Shown here piece after piece: positions 48,343-57,379 of a stretch of DNA of 64,000 bases (the stretch's first letter is position 1; the number at the start of each line of letters is the position of its first letter). The notes beneath the pieces were generated by a model. The model did not search any database. It was not told the DNA's origin and worked only from the letters and a program-made list of their open reading frames with translations. The DNA is taken from the NCBI RefSeq assembly GCF_022410465.1, contig NZ_JAJSON010000025.1, forward strand, positions 310,001 to 374,000. The letters run 5' to 3'. Position numbers and translations under genes: made by a program. Source of the stretch: Christiangramia crocea. Lineage in GTDB: Bacteria; Bacteroidota; Bacteroidia; Flavobacteriales; Flavobacteriaceae.

Positions 48343-51300
48343 TTAACAGATTGTTGCTTCATTTATAATATGCTGCACAGCGGGAACCAGAATAGATAGT
48401 GAGGTAAGAGGTTTTATTTCTTTTTGTACTACCCAGGAGTCATCATCTTTCTTTTGTGCCATTTTGAAATCCTCCACATAATCTACATACTCCAGATTTT
48501 CAATAAAATGAACGACTTCATAAGCGTACAGGGAATTTGAAAAAATAATTTCTGCATTTTCTACATATATCCAGGGGGCCAGATATTTTTTAAGTTCTTC
48601 CTGCAATTGTGTTTCGTAAAAATCGAATTCATATTCTGCATAGAACCTTACTTGAAATTGAAACCTTACCTCCTCATAAATAGGGTTGCATACCTCTAAT
48701 TGTGCATGTAAAGGCATTTTAGCCTTTAAAAAATAGAATATACTGTTCTTAACATCCTGACTCACCATTGGCTTTAACCGGTAGGCTTTATTATTATCAT
48801 TCAGGCGGGGAATTACCAAAAGAATAATACTTCCGGGACAAAGTTCATCTACCTTATTTTCCAGGTGTTTAGTATGATTAAGGCATTTAACTTTATATAG
48901 AGAGGGAAATTCCTGTAACACCAGGTGTTCATAATCCCAAATGGCAAGTGCCCTGTTTTTATGTCTTAATCTCTCACTTATTCTGCGGTAATATTCTTCC
49001 TTATTTTCAGCAGGTTTGCCACCAAATGACGGATAGGGCTGAGTTAGCGACTTGATACTGGATTTTCGTTGAGCTAATTGGTCAATAGTATTCGTCGGCA
49101 AGCCGGCGTACAGGTGTTCTAATGAGTTTCCTCTCCAGACAAATGACGCAAGTGCAGCCTGCGCATGAACACCTTTGAACCGGGATACACTATCTGGTTC
49201 CTTTTGTAATTCGATTTTTAACCATACCAGGTCTGATCTAAAAAGTGTATGCTCATGACCGGTATTTTCCGGAAACCTGATTTCTACTATTCCTGAACGC
49301 AAAAAATTGTTTGTCCCGTTTTGAATAATATTTTCAGACTTTAAAGGGATCCATTCTTCATTCTGCCCAAGCACAGACCACCTGATACCTTCAGAATCTT
49401 CAAAGGAACTATGTAATGGATTTTCACTGCCTTCTTCTACTTCAAAAAGCAGACTGATATGATCTTTAGCCTGTATCGATTCAATTCCTACAAAAAGCTG
49501 ATGGCTGTTGAAACCAGGCAATATAGATCCTCTTTTTTTCATTAGTTTATGGCCAAACGGAAATTTTCTAAGAACTTTTATTTCCTGGTTAGAAACAGAA
49601 TTATCAGAAAGAGTAATTTCGGCACTGGCCTTATAATCCAAACTTAAATAATCCAGCAAGGGCGTATATGGCTCATTTGGAAGTTCTTCAGGATTCACAC
49701 CCCGAAAGGGAGTATCAGTAATAACCGAAACATAAAGATCGTTATAGAGGTCATGATAGAAGGGCTCCATGAGTTTCAGCTCGATCTCTCCGCCTTTCAG
49801 GTAAGTGGTTGAAGATGTGTCTATCTCAATTGCTGCTTTATCAACCGGAAACATTTCATGGGACTTATCGGACGGGTTATAAGGAGAACTTACTAAGACC
49901 CTAAAATTAGTACGCATAGTATCAGCCTGGAAGGAAGGTTTTCTTTTTTTCAACCTTTTAATAATCTCATGTTCGTTACTTTCTATCTTCCTATAACCTT
50001 CTCCTGAATTAAATTCTAACATAATATCTCCCAGATAAGGCATTAGATAGACCTCATATTCTGCTTCTTCATCTCTCTGTGCCTGGATAGCCTGTTTGTA
50101 GTGACTATAGTGATTATCGAAATTTGCCGGCATATTAAGCCATGGTAAATTGATGGAATAGGAATCAATATTTTTACCTTCAAACTCAGGAGCCTTAATC
50201 TTAAGTTTGGAATTTTTTTTAGGCCGTGGTCCAAATGGCATAAAAGGTTTATCAGGGGCCAGGTTGCCCAGTTCATTTCTTATGCTGAGCTCTTTAAGAT
50301 TATTCACTTCAACCTCTATCTTCACGCCCTTTAAACTTATTTCAGATAAATTCCTGTACATAACAGGATCTTTAAAATGAAATTTTATTACCGGTTCCGA
50401 TGTCCTGAGGTTATTCTCATGAGACTTCTCGTTATAAGGAGTCACAGCTTTTTCATCCTGCTCTAACTCGATAGTCCAGGTGTTGGTTTCAGATTCAGGA
50501 ATGGTTACTTTTATATTTTCCAACCAGCCTTTTTCCTGAGTAACCGAAGCAAAAACTTCGCCTTTCACCTCGAGTTCTTTATTGAATTCCCAATGAACTT
50601 TTATGATCCTTTTACCGCTCTTTAATCTTAATAGAGGAGATGACAGATAAACTTCACGTGGAGCTAGCGGCCATACATCATTCCCAAAAGCCGAAAAGCT
50701 CTGTCCATCCTCCAGTTCCTCTTTTATACCATCAATCGAATTTGTTTTAATAGCATAATGAAGCCTTTTGTCTTTATCGGTATAAACAGATTTAATTTCA
50801 CTTACCCTGGCCTGGTTGACCACCAGATCCTTTTCCAGCCGGTAAAAGCGGGATATTCCTGCTTCGTCTTTACCGGCTTCCAGTAAGCTACCCTTTTCTA
50901 CAAGCTCTTTTTCAGCATTCTTTGCTAACTCAAAAATTACGTGCACAAAGTCCTTTTGAAAGGTTTTCGGTTCTATATTTAAGACCTGTTTATAGTAGAA
51001 TTCTAGGTGGCGTTGCGGAATATTATTAATACCCTGCTGTGGAAATTTCAGTAATTTGAGAAAACTGATAAAAAGCGATAAATGCGGTTGTATTTCTCCG
51101 CTGGAATAAGCATTTTGTATCTTTTCTATTTCCTCTTCCGAAGGAAAAAAACCATTCCAATCCCCCGCTATATCGTTTGGGTTCTTATCGTAATAGGCTA
51201 TAATCCCCGCATATTTTTTTACAAATTTGAGCCAGTCTTTTTCATCCAGATCGTGCAACTTCAAATTTTGAGGCACCAGAGCCTTAAGCAATCTTTGCTG

Positions 51301-51354
51301 CTGAACACTTCCTTCACGAACTAAAGGGTTTTTATTTTCACAGGTTTTACTCAT
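48343..51354 (-). CDS. baseplate J/gp47-like wedge protein (Afp11/Pvc11-like)
   Basis: This 1003-aa protein has its last ~300 residues resembling the baseplate assembly protein J fold: PAENKEEYYRRISERLRHKNR, ALAIWDYEHLVLQEFPSLYKV and LCPGSIILLVIPR. The N-terminal two thirds are long beta-rich domains, as in Afp11. It clamps the tube and tip of the particle with the 899-aa partner. Its first codon overlaps the gp25 stop by 4 bp (ATGA type), and the next gene begins 3 bp after its end. Confidence 0.9.
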   Translation of the reverse strand: MSKTCENKNPLVREGSVQQQRLLKALVPQNLKLHDLDEKDWLKFVKKYAGIIAYYDKNPNDIAGDWNGFFPSEEEIEKIQNAYSSGEIQPHLSLFISFLKLLKFPQQGINNIPQRHLEFYYKQVLNIEPKTFQKDFVHVIFELAKNAEKELVEKGSLLEAGKDEAGISRFYRLEKDLVVNQARVSEIKSVYTDKDKRLHYAIKTNSIDGIKEELEDGQSFSAFGNDVWPLAPREVYLSSPLLRLKSGKRIIKVHWEFNKELEVKGEVFASVTQEKGWLENIKVTIPESETNTWTIELEQDEKAVTPYNEKSHENNLRTSEPVIKFHFKDPVMYRNLSEISLKGVKIEVEVNNLKELSIRNELGNLAPDKPFMPFGPRPKKNSKLKIKAPEFEGKNIDSYSINLPWLNMPANFDNHYSHYKQAIQAQRDEEAEYEVYLMPYLGDIMLEFNSGEGYRKIESNEHEIIKRLKKRKPSFQADTMRTNFRVLVSSPYNPSDKSHEMFPVDKAAIEIDTSSTTYLKGGEIELKLMEPFYHDLYNDLYVSVITDTPFRGVNPEELPNEPYTPLLDYLSLDYKASAEITLSDNSVSNQEIKVLRKFPFGHKLMKKRGSILPGFNSHQLFVGIESIQAKDHISLLFEVEEGSENPLHSSFEDSEGIRWSVLGQNEEWIPLKSENIIQNGTNNFLRSGIVEIRFPENTGHEHTLFRSDLVWLKIELQKEPDSVSRFKGVHAQAALASFVWRGNSLEHLYAGLPTNTIDQLAQRKSSIKSLTQPYPSFGGKPAENKEEYYRRISERLRHKNRALAIWDYEHLVLQEFPSLYKVKCLNHTKHLENKVDELCPGSIILLVIPRLNDNNKAYRLKPMVSQDVKNSIFYFLKAKMPLHAQLEVCNPIYEEVRFQFQVRFYAEYEFDFYETQLQEELKKYLAPWIYVENAEIIFSNSLYAYEVVHFIENLEYVDYVEDFKMAQKKDDDSWVVQKEIKPLTSLSILVPAVQHIINEATIC

Positions 51355-51782
51355 CCTTGAGAAGGGATTTCGATTATCTCGGTAGCCTCTTCTAAGAAAT
51401 ATGGATAAACCATATTATACCTTGAATTGGTTGATCTAATCAGGTAATCTATTTCTATTAACAGCCTGCCTTCATTTATAAATTCGTCATTTATATTTAT
51501 CTGAAGGGGCTCTATTCTCGCTTCATGGTAGAGAATGGCGGTTTTAACCATTTCTATCAGAAAATTTTTAAGAGTCAAATTGAAGGACTCAAAGACCATT
51601 TCATCCAGATTACATCCATAGTTCGGTTGAAGAACTCTCTCCCCCTTAATGGTTCCAAGCAGAATATGCAGACTCTCCTCAATATCCTTTCTATCAGAAA
51701 CCATTTCTACAGACTTTCCGGTTTTGCTGAATGATGGAGGAAAGCTCCAACCCGTACCTGTAAATGACTTTTTTTCTTCCAT
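51351..51782 (-). CDS. gp25/GPW-like baseplate protein (Afp9-like)
   Basis: This 143-aa lysozyme-like baseplate protein carries SFPPSFSKTGKSVEMVSDRKD and the family hallmark ESLHILLGTIKGERVLQPNYG, followed by LDEMVFE. The long open frame reaches further upstream to 51923, but that part is the PAAR gene in another frame. The correct start is ATG at 51782 (MEEKKSFTGTGW), 2 bp after the PAAR stop. It nucleates the sheath at the wedge. Confidence 0.93.
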   Translation of the reverse strand: MEEKKSFTGTGWSFPPSFSKTGKSVEMVSDRKDIEESLHILLGTIKGERVLQPNYGCNLDEMVFESFNLTLKNFLIEMVKTAILYHEARIEPLQININDEFINEGRLLIEIDYLIRSTNSRYNMVYPYFLEEATEIIEIPSQG

Positions 51783-51784
51783 AG

Positions 51785-52075
51785 TTATCCTATTAAAACA
51801 GTAGGTTCTCCAATTACAATTGTTCCGCCATGAGCTGTGGTATCTCCCATTCTGGCTGCCGGCATTCCTCCTATAAATACTGTGCTGGAACCGGTTATAA
51901 TGCTGTCTGGAGGTCCAGTGCAAACAGCCATATCCCCAACTCGAGCGGCAGGCACTCCTCCTATAAGGACGGTTGGAGATCCGGGGGGTAAAATTGGTCC
52001 TCCAACATGAGGCACAGGGCCATTGAATAATGGACAGGTATGCATATCGCTGATCCTTGCAGCTGGTTTACCCAT
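51785..52075 (-). CDS. PAAR-domain spike tip (Afp10-like)
   Basis: This 96-aa PAAR protein sharpens the spike. Three motif copies are visible: PAARISDMHTCP, PAARVGDMAVC and PAARMGDTTAHGG, with His12, Cys14 and the later Cys and His as likely metal ligands at the apex. It has no C-terminal toxin extension. It lies 2 bp after the spike gene and 2 bp before gp25. Confidence 0.96.
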   Translation of the reverse strand: MGKPAARISDMHTCPLFNGPVPHVGGPILPPGSPTVLIGGVPAARVGDMAVCTGPPDSIITGSSTVFIGGMPAARMGDTTAHGGTIVIGEPTVLIG

Positions 52076-52077
52076 GA

Positions 52078-53829
52078 TTAATTAATTTGAATGATTGATC
52101 CTTTTATTACCGTAGACCCCGATGATGAAAACTCTGCGGCACCGCTGGCGTTAAGTTTTGTAGAAGCCTGAATATCTGAATTCCAGTTAACCGCTTCCAT
52201 ATTGATATCTCCCGAATTCGCTTTTAAATTAATGGTTCCACCACTCTCAATGCTAATTCCATTTTGATCCATCGTGATCTTATTACCGTGTTCATCTCCA
52301 AATTCGATAAGGTCACTATCCTCATCTATAAGCAGTTTTTTACCCGAAGGCAATTCCACATTCAGAGAAACTTTGTCATCGTTAATAATCGCTTTGATTC
52401 CGCTTTTAGTAACCCAGCCCTTTTCGTAATTATCATCGCTTGGTTCTATTGGCGCGGGCAGATTATTACTGTTTAGAGCCCCAAGAAGAACAGGTTGATT
52501 AGGGTCATCGTTCGTAAAGCCAACCACAACCTCATCACCAATTTCCGGTCTAATAATTATTCCCCTGGAATCTCCGGCTCCGTATGTTGCCATGCGGGTC
52601 CATACTCCATCTCCCCCGGCATCTACCATAGGCAGATTGATTAAAATCCTGTCATCCCCTTCTGGATCACCTTCCAGCTGGGTAACAGTTCCTAACTGAA
52701 GACCATTAACAGCCGGGATCATTTGAGCAGCCGGCTTTTCAGAAATTTCAAATCTTTTGGCAAAGGAATCTGGATCAATCCCAAATTGAACATTCGCATA
52801 CCAGTTTCCTCTTCTTATATCGTGCTGAACTCCACTTACAAAAGCTTTACCATTAAAACGATCACCTAAACCCTGCAATTGAATAATCTTGCCTGGTTCT
52901 ACTCCTGCAATACCCTGAAATTTTGCTCTCCCTCTAACCTTTGCTAACTGATGTCTCATTAAGGTGGCATCAGCCCATTTTTGAAGAATTTCATCCGGTT
53001 GTTTTGCTGAATTCTTAAAAATTACCGGCTCATCGCCCAACACCTTAGCTAATTCTTCATATTCGATATTTCCTGGAGTCTTTGGATTACTTGTGGAGGC
53101 ATTTACCTCTGTCATTTCAGTTTTAGAATAATCCCATGTCCTGCCAGTAACTTCAGTAAACTGTGAAGAAGCATCTATTTCAGCATCAAAGGCTAATATC
53201 GTAGATCCAAAATTTACCGTTTCAGTTGGCTCCTGATCAAAATTGGGAGGGGCAATTAATACCTTATTATTATTTGTCGTGATAAACATTCCGTTCAGTT
53301 CAGCACGGGTTGCTATAAAATCCCAGTCACTACTTTGATATTGAAGCAACTGCTGAATAACATTTCCGGTTGAGCTTACTTCATTTGTAATATTATGCTG
53401 GTCCATCAATTCCTTCCACACATCGCTTTCAGCCTTGTTATAGAAATATTTGCTTTTAACCTTATGAGTTAATTTTACGGCAGTGTGTCTACAATCTATA
53501 ATGAGCTGAGAACTTCCATTTTCTCTGATTTTTATAGAATGCTTTAGCACCATTCCACTAAAAATCTTTTCCTCGTCAGAATGATAACCGGCAAGAATCT
53601 CTATTTTTTTCCCCGGAATAAATAAATCCATTTCACTTATTTCAAAGTTCTGGTTTGCCGGGGATCCATCCAGGATAACCAGTCTCGCTGAAGATATCCG
53701 GTTAAGCTCATGCCACACACTAATGCTTTGAACATCAATTGTGCTGGGTATGGCCTCTCCTTCACTAAGAATAGTGAAAGTAACCGCATCAGCCGGTTGT
53801 GGAGTGGATATTGTTTGTTGTTCAGCCAT
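52078..53829 (-). CDS. VgrG-like central spike protein (Afp8-like)
   Basis: This 583-aa trimeric spike has gp27-like domains (about 10-360, with YQSSDWDFIATRAELNGM and YFYNKAESDVWKELMDQH). A gp5 OB-fold follows (about 375-460, LGTVTQLEGDPEGDDRILI and PEIGDEVVVGFTNDDPNQPV). Repetitive beta-helix strands form the C-terminus (about 500-583, GTINLKANSGDINMEA, SGSTVIKGSIIQIN). There is no effector domain at the end. It overlaps the LysM gene by 8 bp. Confidence 0.95.
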   Translation of the reverse strand: MAEQQTISTPQPADAVTFTILSEGEAIPSTIDVQSISVWHELNRISSARLVILDGSPANQNFEISEMDLFIPGKKIEILAGYHSDEEKIFSGMVLKHSIKIRENGSSQLIIDCRHTAVKLTHKVKSKYFYNKAESDVWKELMDQHNITNEVSSTGNVIQQLLQYQSSDWDFIATRAELNGMFITTNNNKVLIAPPNFDQEPTETVNFGSTILAFDAEIDASSQFTEVTGRTWDYSKTEMTEVNASTSNPKTPGNIEYEELAKVLGDEPVIFKNSAKQPDEILQKWADATLMRHQLAKVRGRAKFQGIAGVEPGKIIQLQGLGDRFNGKAFVSGVQHDIRRGNWYANVQFGIDPDSFAKRFEISEKPAAQMIPAVNGLQLGTVTQLEGDPEGDDRILINLPMVDAGGDGVWTRMATYGAGDSRGIIIRPEIGDEVVVGFTNDDPNQPVLLGALNSNNLPAPIEPSDDNYEKGWVTKSGIKAIINDDKVSLNVELPSGKKLLIDEDSDLIEFGDEHGNKITMDQNGISIESGGTINLKANSGDINMEAVNWNSDIQASTKLNASGAAEFSSSGSTVIKGSIIQIN

Positions 53830-54520
53830 TTGATTTTTTTTCTATTGGTGGAAATGTTAGGCGCTGCCCTTCTCTTAGCTCCCGGAATTGCTTTAGTTGA
53901 TTTACTTCAGCGATGTATTTATAATAGGCGGCATCACCATATATTTGATAACATAATAATTGCAAGCTGTCACCGGCTTTCACAGTTCGAATATGGCTGA
54001 GATCTGGTGAGCTTTTATTCTCTTCTGCAACCCTGAGATTATCTTCTTTAAACTCTCTAAAAACACATTTAAGGTTAGCTCTTAATGGTTTTCCTTCTTT
54101 ATTGAAAAGCTTATATTCAATATCCAGTTTTTCCAACTGACATTTAAAAATCAGTGAACCCCAACATAACATTAGATATCTGGGCTTATGGATTTCACCT
54201 TCAAAATGAATGGCGATTCGCTTAAATTTCACAATATCTTCTTCAACGCCATTCAGAGCGTTTGGAAGGTTCCCAAGAGCACCGGTTCTATCAAGTAAAA
54301 AATCAAAATTGAGTTTAACGGGCTCGGTGTTGTTATGGTTATTTTGATTGGCGCTCGTTCCTGGAGCCTGTTCTTCAGAGAAATTTATCTGAGTAGAATG
54401 TGTATAGGTTGAAGGATTTACATGAACAACAAAAGGACCTATATCTCTTAATTCATCCTCAAACCTGGGATTTTTAAAAGATTTAATCGTTAGCTTATCA
54501 TTCATGGAAAAACTATACAT
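53822..54520 (-). CDS. LysM-containing hub protein (Afp7-like)
   Basis: This 232-aa tail protein connects tube and spike (gp53/gpX type). The N-terminal domain (about 1-160) has GPFVVHVNPSTYTHSTQINFS and KLNFDFLLDRTGAL, the family signature. A LysM-like segment (about 178-228) reads VKAGDSLQLLCYQIYGDAAYYKYI and LREGQRLTFPP. Its ATG overlaps the DUF5908 stop by one base (TGATG), and its end overlaps the spike gene by 8 bp. Confidence 0.93.
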   Translation of the reverse strand: MYSFSMNDKLTIKSFKNPRFEDELRDIGPFVVHVNPSTYTHSTQINFSEEQAPGTSANQNNHNNTEPVKLNFDFLLDRTGALGNLPNALNGVEEDIVKFKRIAIHFEGEIHKPRYLMLCWGSLIFKCQLEKLDIEYKLFNKEGKPLRANLKCVFREFKEDNLRVAEENKSSPDLSHIRTVKAGDSLQLLCYQIYGDAAYYKYIAEVNQLKQFRELREGQRLTFPPIEKKSNG

Positions 54521-54684
54521 CAGCGCTGTTTTTTAAGTTCAATGATCTCCATAACCGCTTCTACACAAGCCTGGACAAGTTCTTCTTTATCCCGGGCTAT
54601 TTGAGATTTGCTCTTTCTTTCCCCGGGAGCCGTATCTTCGGCAACCTGGATCTTAATATGCAATTCATTAATTTCTACAGGCAT
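54520..54684 (-). CDS. DUF5908 small eCIS protein (Afp6-like position)
   Basis: This 54-aa protein starts MPVEINELHIKIQVAE and has a charged helix ending ACVEAVMEIIELKKQR. This matches the short DUF5908 proteins found between tube and hub genes in eCIS loci. It is too short for usual ORF length cut-offs. Overlap of its TGA with the ATG of the LysM gene, and a 3-bp gap to the tube gene, support translation. The role is unknown, probably a structural or chaperone piece of the baseplate. Confidence 0.85.
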   Translation of the reverse strand: MPVEINELHIKIQVAEDTAPGERKSKSQIARDKEELVQACVEAVMEIIELKKQR

Positions 54685-54687
54685 TTT

Positions 54688-55131
54688 TTATGTTTTTAAT
54701 GTTCTGAAATACCGGTAATTAAGTTCAAAGGTTTCAATGGCTAAAGCATTCTGTTCAGCGTTTAGATCACTTACGCTCCATTTCTTGGGCCATGCATGAA
54801 CCACATGCCAGCTAAAAAGGGGAGTTCCTTCTTCATTTAACATGGAAATATTCAGACTCACCGGTTTAATAATCGTAGACTCAAAAGCATCAAAACACCA
54901 GTGTATCAGTTCAGAATCTGTGAACAATCCTCGTTTTAAGACCAGATCGCTATATTTTGATCGTACGGGTAAAATGTGTTCAAAACGGTTCTCTCCTCCT
55001 TCCGCCACATTTTCAGTCTGCATCTCAACAGAAAGTCCTCCGACCGACTGAAACTGAGTATCAATACTGGATTTTCCTATTCCGTTGAAAGAAACTGAAA
55101 AATAAAAACTAACATGAGGATAGCTGCTCAT
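54688..55131 (-). CDS. tube protein 2 (Afp5-like initiator)
   Basis: This 147-aa Hcp/gp19-like tube subunit carries YPHVSFYFSVSFNGIG, FQSVGGLSVEMQTENVAEGG and the core LVLKRGLFTDSELIHW, ending AIETFELNYRYF. It is more divergent than the 143-aa paralogue and sits next to the baseplate genes, so by analogy with Afp5 it makes the first tube ring on the spike. Its first base is shared with the stop of the upstream tube gene. Confidence 0.92.
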   Translation of the reverse strand: MSSYPHVSFYFSVSFNGIGKSSIDTQFQSVGGLSVEMQTENVAEGGENRFEHILPVRSKYSDLVLKRGLFTDSELIHWCFDAFESTIIKPVSLNISMLNEEGTPLFSWHVVHAWPKKWSVSDLNAEQNALAIETFELNYRYFRTLKT

Positions 55132-55562
55132 CAGGCATATTCTATGGTTAGACCTTCATGCACCAGTTCCATACTTTCTATAGCAACTTCATTCCCATCA
55201 CTTTTAAGATCGGTACTTTGTATTTTAATCGGCCAGGCTTTTTTTACCTTCCATACGACAGTTGGTTCATGCTCTTCGTTAAGCAGACTAATAATAATGT
55301 CCCGTCTCTCAATATTATTGAGCTTTACGGTATTGAACCATTCAAAATATTCATTATCACTGGAGAATGATCCTCTTTTTAAAGTGATATTACTGAACTT
55401 CTGAAGTCCCGGCATTTTGGTTTTATTATATTCCTTACTTGCTCCATGCCGGTATTCAATTGGTTCAATTTCCATATCAAGGCCGGAGACCTCTGTAAAT
55501 CCTATTTTTGTTCCTCCCCATTCTACCTGAAAATGGAACTTTACTAGTGGATACTCATTCAT
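55131..55562 (-). CDS. main tube protein (Afp1-like)
   Basis: This 143-aa inner tube protein carries YPLVKFHFQVEWGGTKIGFTE, SGLDMEIEPIEYRHGASKE and the core FSNITLKRGSFSSDNEYFEW, ending VAIESMELVHEGLTIEYA. This is the standard gp19/T4-like tube family, hollow for cargo. It is separated from sheath 2 by 29 bp. Confidence 0.95.
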   Translation of the reverse strand: MNEYPLVKFHFQVEWGGTKIGFTEVSGLDMEIEPIEYRHGASKEYNKTKMPGLQKFSNITLKRGSFSSDNEYFEWFNTVKLNNIERRDIIISLLNEEHEPTVVWKVKKAWPIKIQSTDLKSDGNEVAIESMELVHEGLTIEYA

Positions 55563-55591
55563 CTTTTTAGGTTTTTAAAGGTTTATATGAT

Positions 55592-57379
55592 TTATGCTTC
55601 TAACATTTTATGGGAAAAACGTAGAATTATGAATTCTGCAGGTCTGGTTACAGCAAGTCCGATTTCTACGATCATTTTTCCGTTTAATACGTCATCCTGG
55701 GTCATGGTTTCTCCCAGGCCGATTTTTACAAAAAAAGCATGCTCTGGTTTGGAACCCATCAAAGCACCCGCACGCCATTGCAGTATCAAGAAGTTCTCTA
55801 TCATGGCTTTCACTTTTACCCAGGTGTTTGCGTCATTCGGTTCAAAGACAAACTGTTCAGATGCCTCTTTAACCGATTCCTCTACCATATTATAAAAGCG
55901 TCTTACCGAGATATATCTCCACTCGTTGCTATTTCCATCAAGAGTTCTTGCTCCCCACACAAGAGTTCCTTTTCCAGTAAAAGAGCGGATTACATTTATG
56001 GATTTCCCTGATGAATGGACATTGAAATTGTCATTGACTAATGAATCGATCTTGACTGAAGGGCCCGCGACCAGATTTAAACTTACATTTGCTGGTGATT
56101 TCCATACTCCCCTGGTTTCGTCCACCATTGCATAGATACCAGCAATAGCTCCTGAGGGAGGCATTTTCAATTTAAAATCCTTGAGAAGATTTTCTATAGA
56201 AGCGAGAAAAGAACCTGTATAAAACTCCCTAATATTCTCGTTATGGGCAGCTACAACGCCAGTTTCAGTATTGATTTGAGCCAGAATTGATGCTATCGCA
56301 TTCCGGACATCCTCACAAGCCGCTACCAATTTCGTGATTGCACCATCAATATCATCCACGACACTGGTGGTGGAGATATTTTCACTTCTTACTTCTTCAA
56401 GTTTTGTTTCAGCATCATCGAAATCACTTGAAGTAAAACCACCATCTTCAACCAAATCCTTTGCTTCTGAAGCACTTTGAACAGCTTTCTCAGTGGCAGA
56501 AAAGGCCACTCTAAATTCACGAAGTTTCCCCGGTTTTGTTAAAGACCCTGCATTACTTTGGGCATTTTCAGCCTGGGTTTTAGCCGTTTCAATGTGGGAT
56601 TCCATCTCAAGTACCTCTGCTAATTTTTGCAGTTTATCCATGCTAATCCCGTTAAAAGCATTAGTGGCTGTATGTTGGAAATATATATTACTGGGCCTAT
56701 ACGAATAATTGAGCGAGGTATTTAGATAAGGATAATAGGCAGCTCCATAACTCAGGTTACTAATCCCAATGTTATTCCTAAAAGTAATTCCGGAGACATC
56801 ATCATCCTCAACATCAAAGATGCAGAACCTGTCCTGCAGGCTGGCGCACTGAGCCAATGCATCCTTATAAAGATCAAATTTGGCTGTATCTGTAAGTTTA
56901 TCAGCTTCAGGGAAAAGGATTAGAGTAATCTCATCTATTTTTCGAATCTCGTCCAGGCCCTTCTTCAATTCTGAATAATCATCAATGGCATCCAGTACAG
57001 GGCCCGCTCCTCCTTCTTCAAAAGTTCCTACTGAAACTATATAACAGGGTCCGCCACCATTGGCAAAAAACAGCTTCAAAGAATTATACATCCGATAAGG
57101 ATTTTCCTCTGAAGTAAAAGAAACCTGCCGGGGACGGTATGGTTCATCATTACTGAGGATAACCGTTAGTTCCTGAAGAAAATCCTTTCCAAACAACTGT
57201 TCATATTCCAGTAAGGATTTTATCCTAACAGGTTTATTAGTCAGGTCTTCATCGTCTATACCTTTTGCCATTTCTGTATACCCGATAAATGCCGGGATAG
57301 CGGTTTCTACCTGTGCAACCGATGGTGGCAACAATGATAGTTCTTCTACGTAAACTCCTGGTGTCTTATAGTTTCTCAT
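55592..57379 (-). CDS. sheath protein 2 with long helical insertion
   Basis: This 595-aa contractile sheath protein has the N-terminal handshake strand (KTPGVYVEELSLLPPSVAQVE) and C-terminal domain (GTLVWGARTLDGN, NTWVKVKAMIENFLILQWRAGAL), both nearly identical to those of sheath 1. Between about residues 250 and 400 it carries an Ala/Glu/Ser-rich helical block (TKLEEVRSENIST, ITKLVAACEDVRNAIASIL) that is absent from the 459-aa paralogue. The block falls where the surface-exposed domain of sheaths lies. It starts in a 4-bp overlap with sheath 1. Confidence 0.93.
   Translation of the reverse strand: MRNYKTPGVYVEELSLLPPSVAQVETAIPAFIGYTEMAKGIDDEDLTNKPVRIKSLLEYEQLFGKDFLQELTVILSNDEPYRPRQVSFTSEENPYRMYNSLKLFFANGGGPCYIVSVGTFEEGGAGPVLDAIDDYSELKKGLDEIRKIDEITLILFPEADKLTDTAKFDLYKDALAQCASLQDRFCIFDVEDDDVSGITFRNNIGISNLSYGAAYYPYLNTSLNYSYRPSNIYFQHTATNAFNGISMDKLQKLAEVLEMESHIETAKTQAENAQSNAGSLTKPGKLREFRVAFSATEKAVQSASEAKDLVEDGGFTSSDFDDAETKLEEVRSENISTTSVVDDIDGAITKLVAACEDVRNAIASILAQINTETGVVAAHNENIREFYTGSFLASIENLLKDFKLKMPPSGAIAGIYAMVDETRGVWKSPANVSLNLVAGPSVKIDSLVNDNFNVHSSGKSINVIRSFTGKGTLVWGARTLDGNSNEWRYISVRRFYNMVEESVKEASEQFVFEPNDANTWVKVKAMIENFLILQWRAGALMGSKPEHAFFVKIGLGETMTQDDVLNGKMIVEIGLAVTRPAEFIILRFSHKMLEA

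Noticed and set aside
51783-51923. Longer form of the gp25 gene reaching into the PAAR gene
   Set aside because: The extra 47 residues are Arg/Asn/Tyr-rich antisense-frame-like sequence overlapping PAAR; the family start is at 51782.
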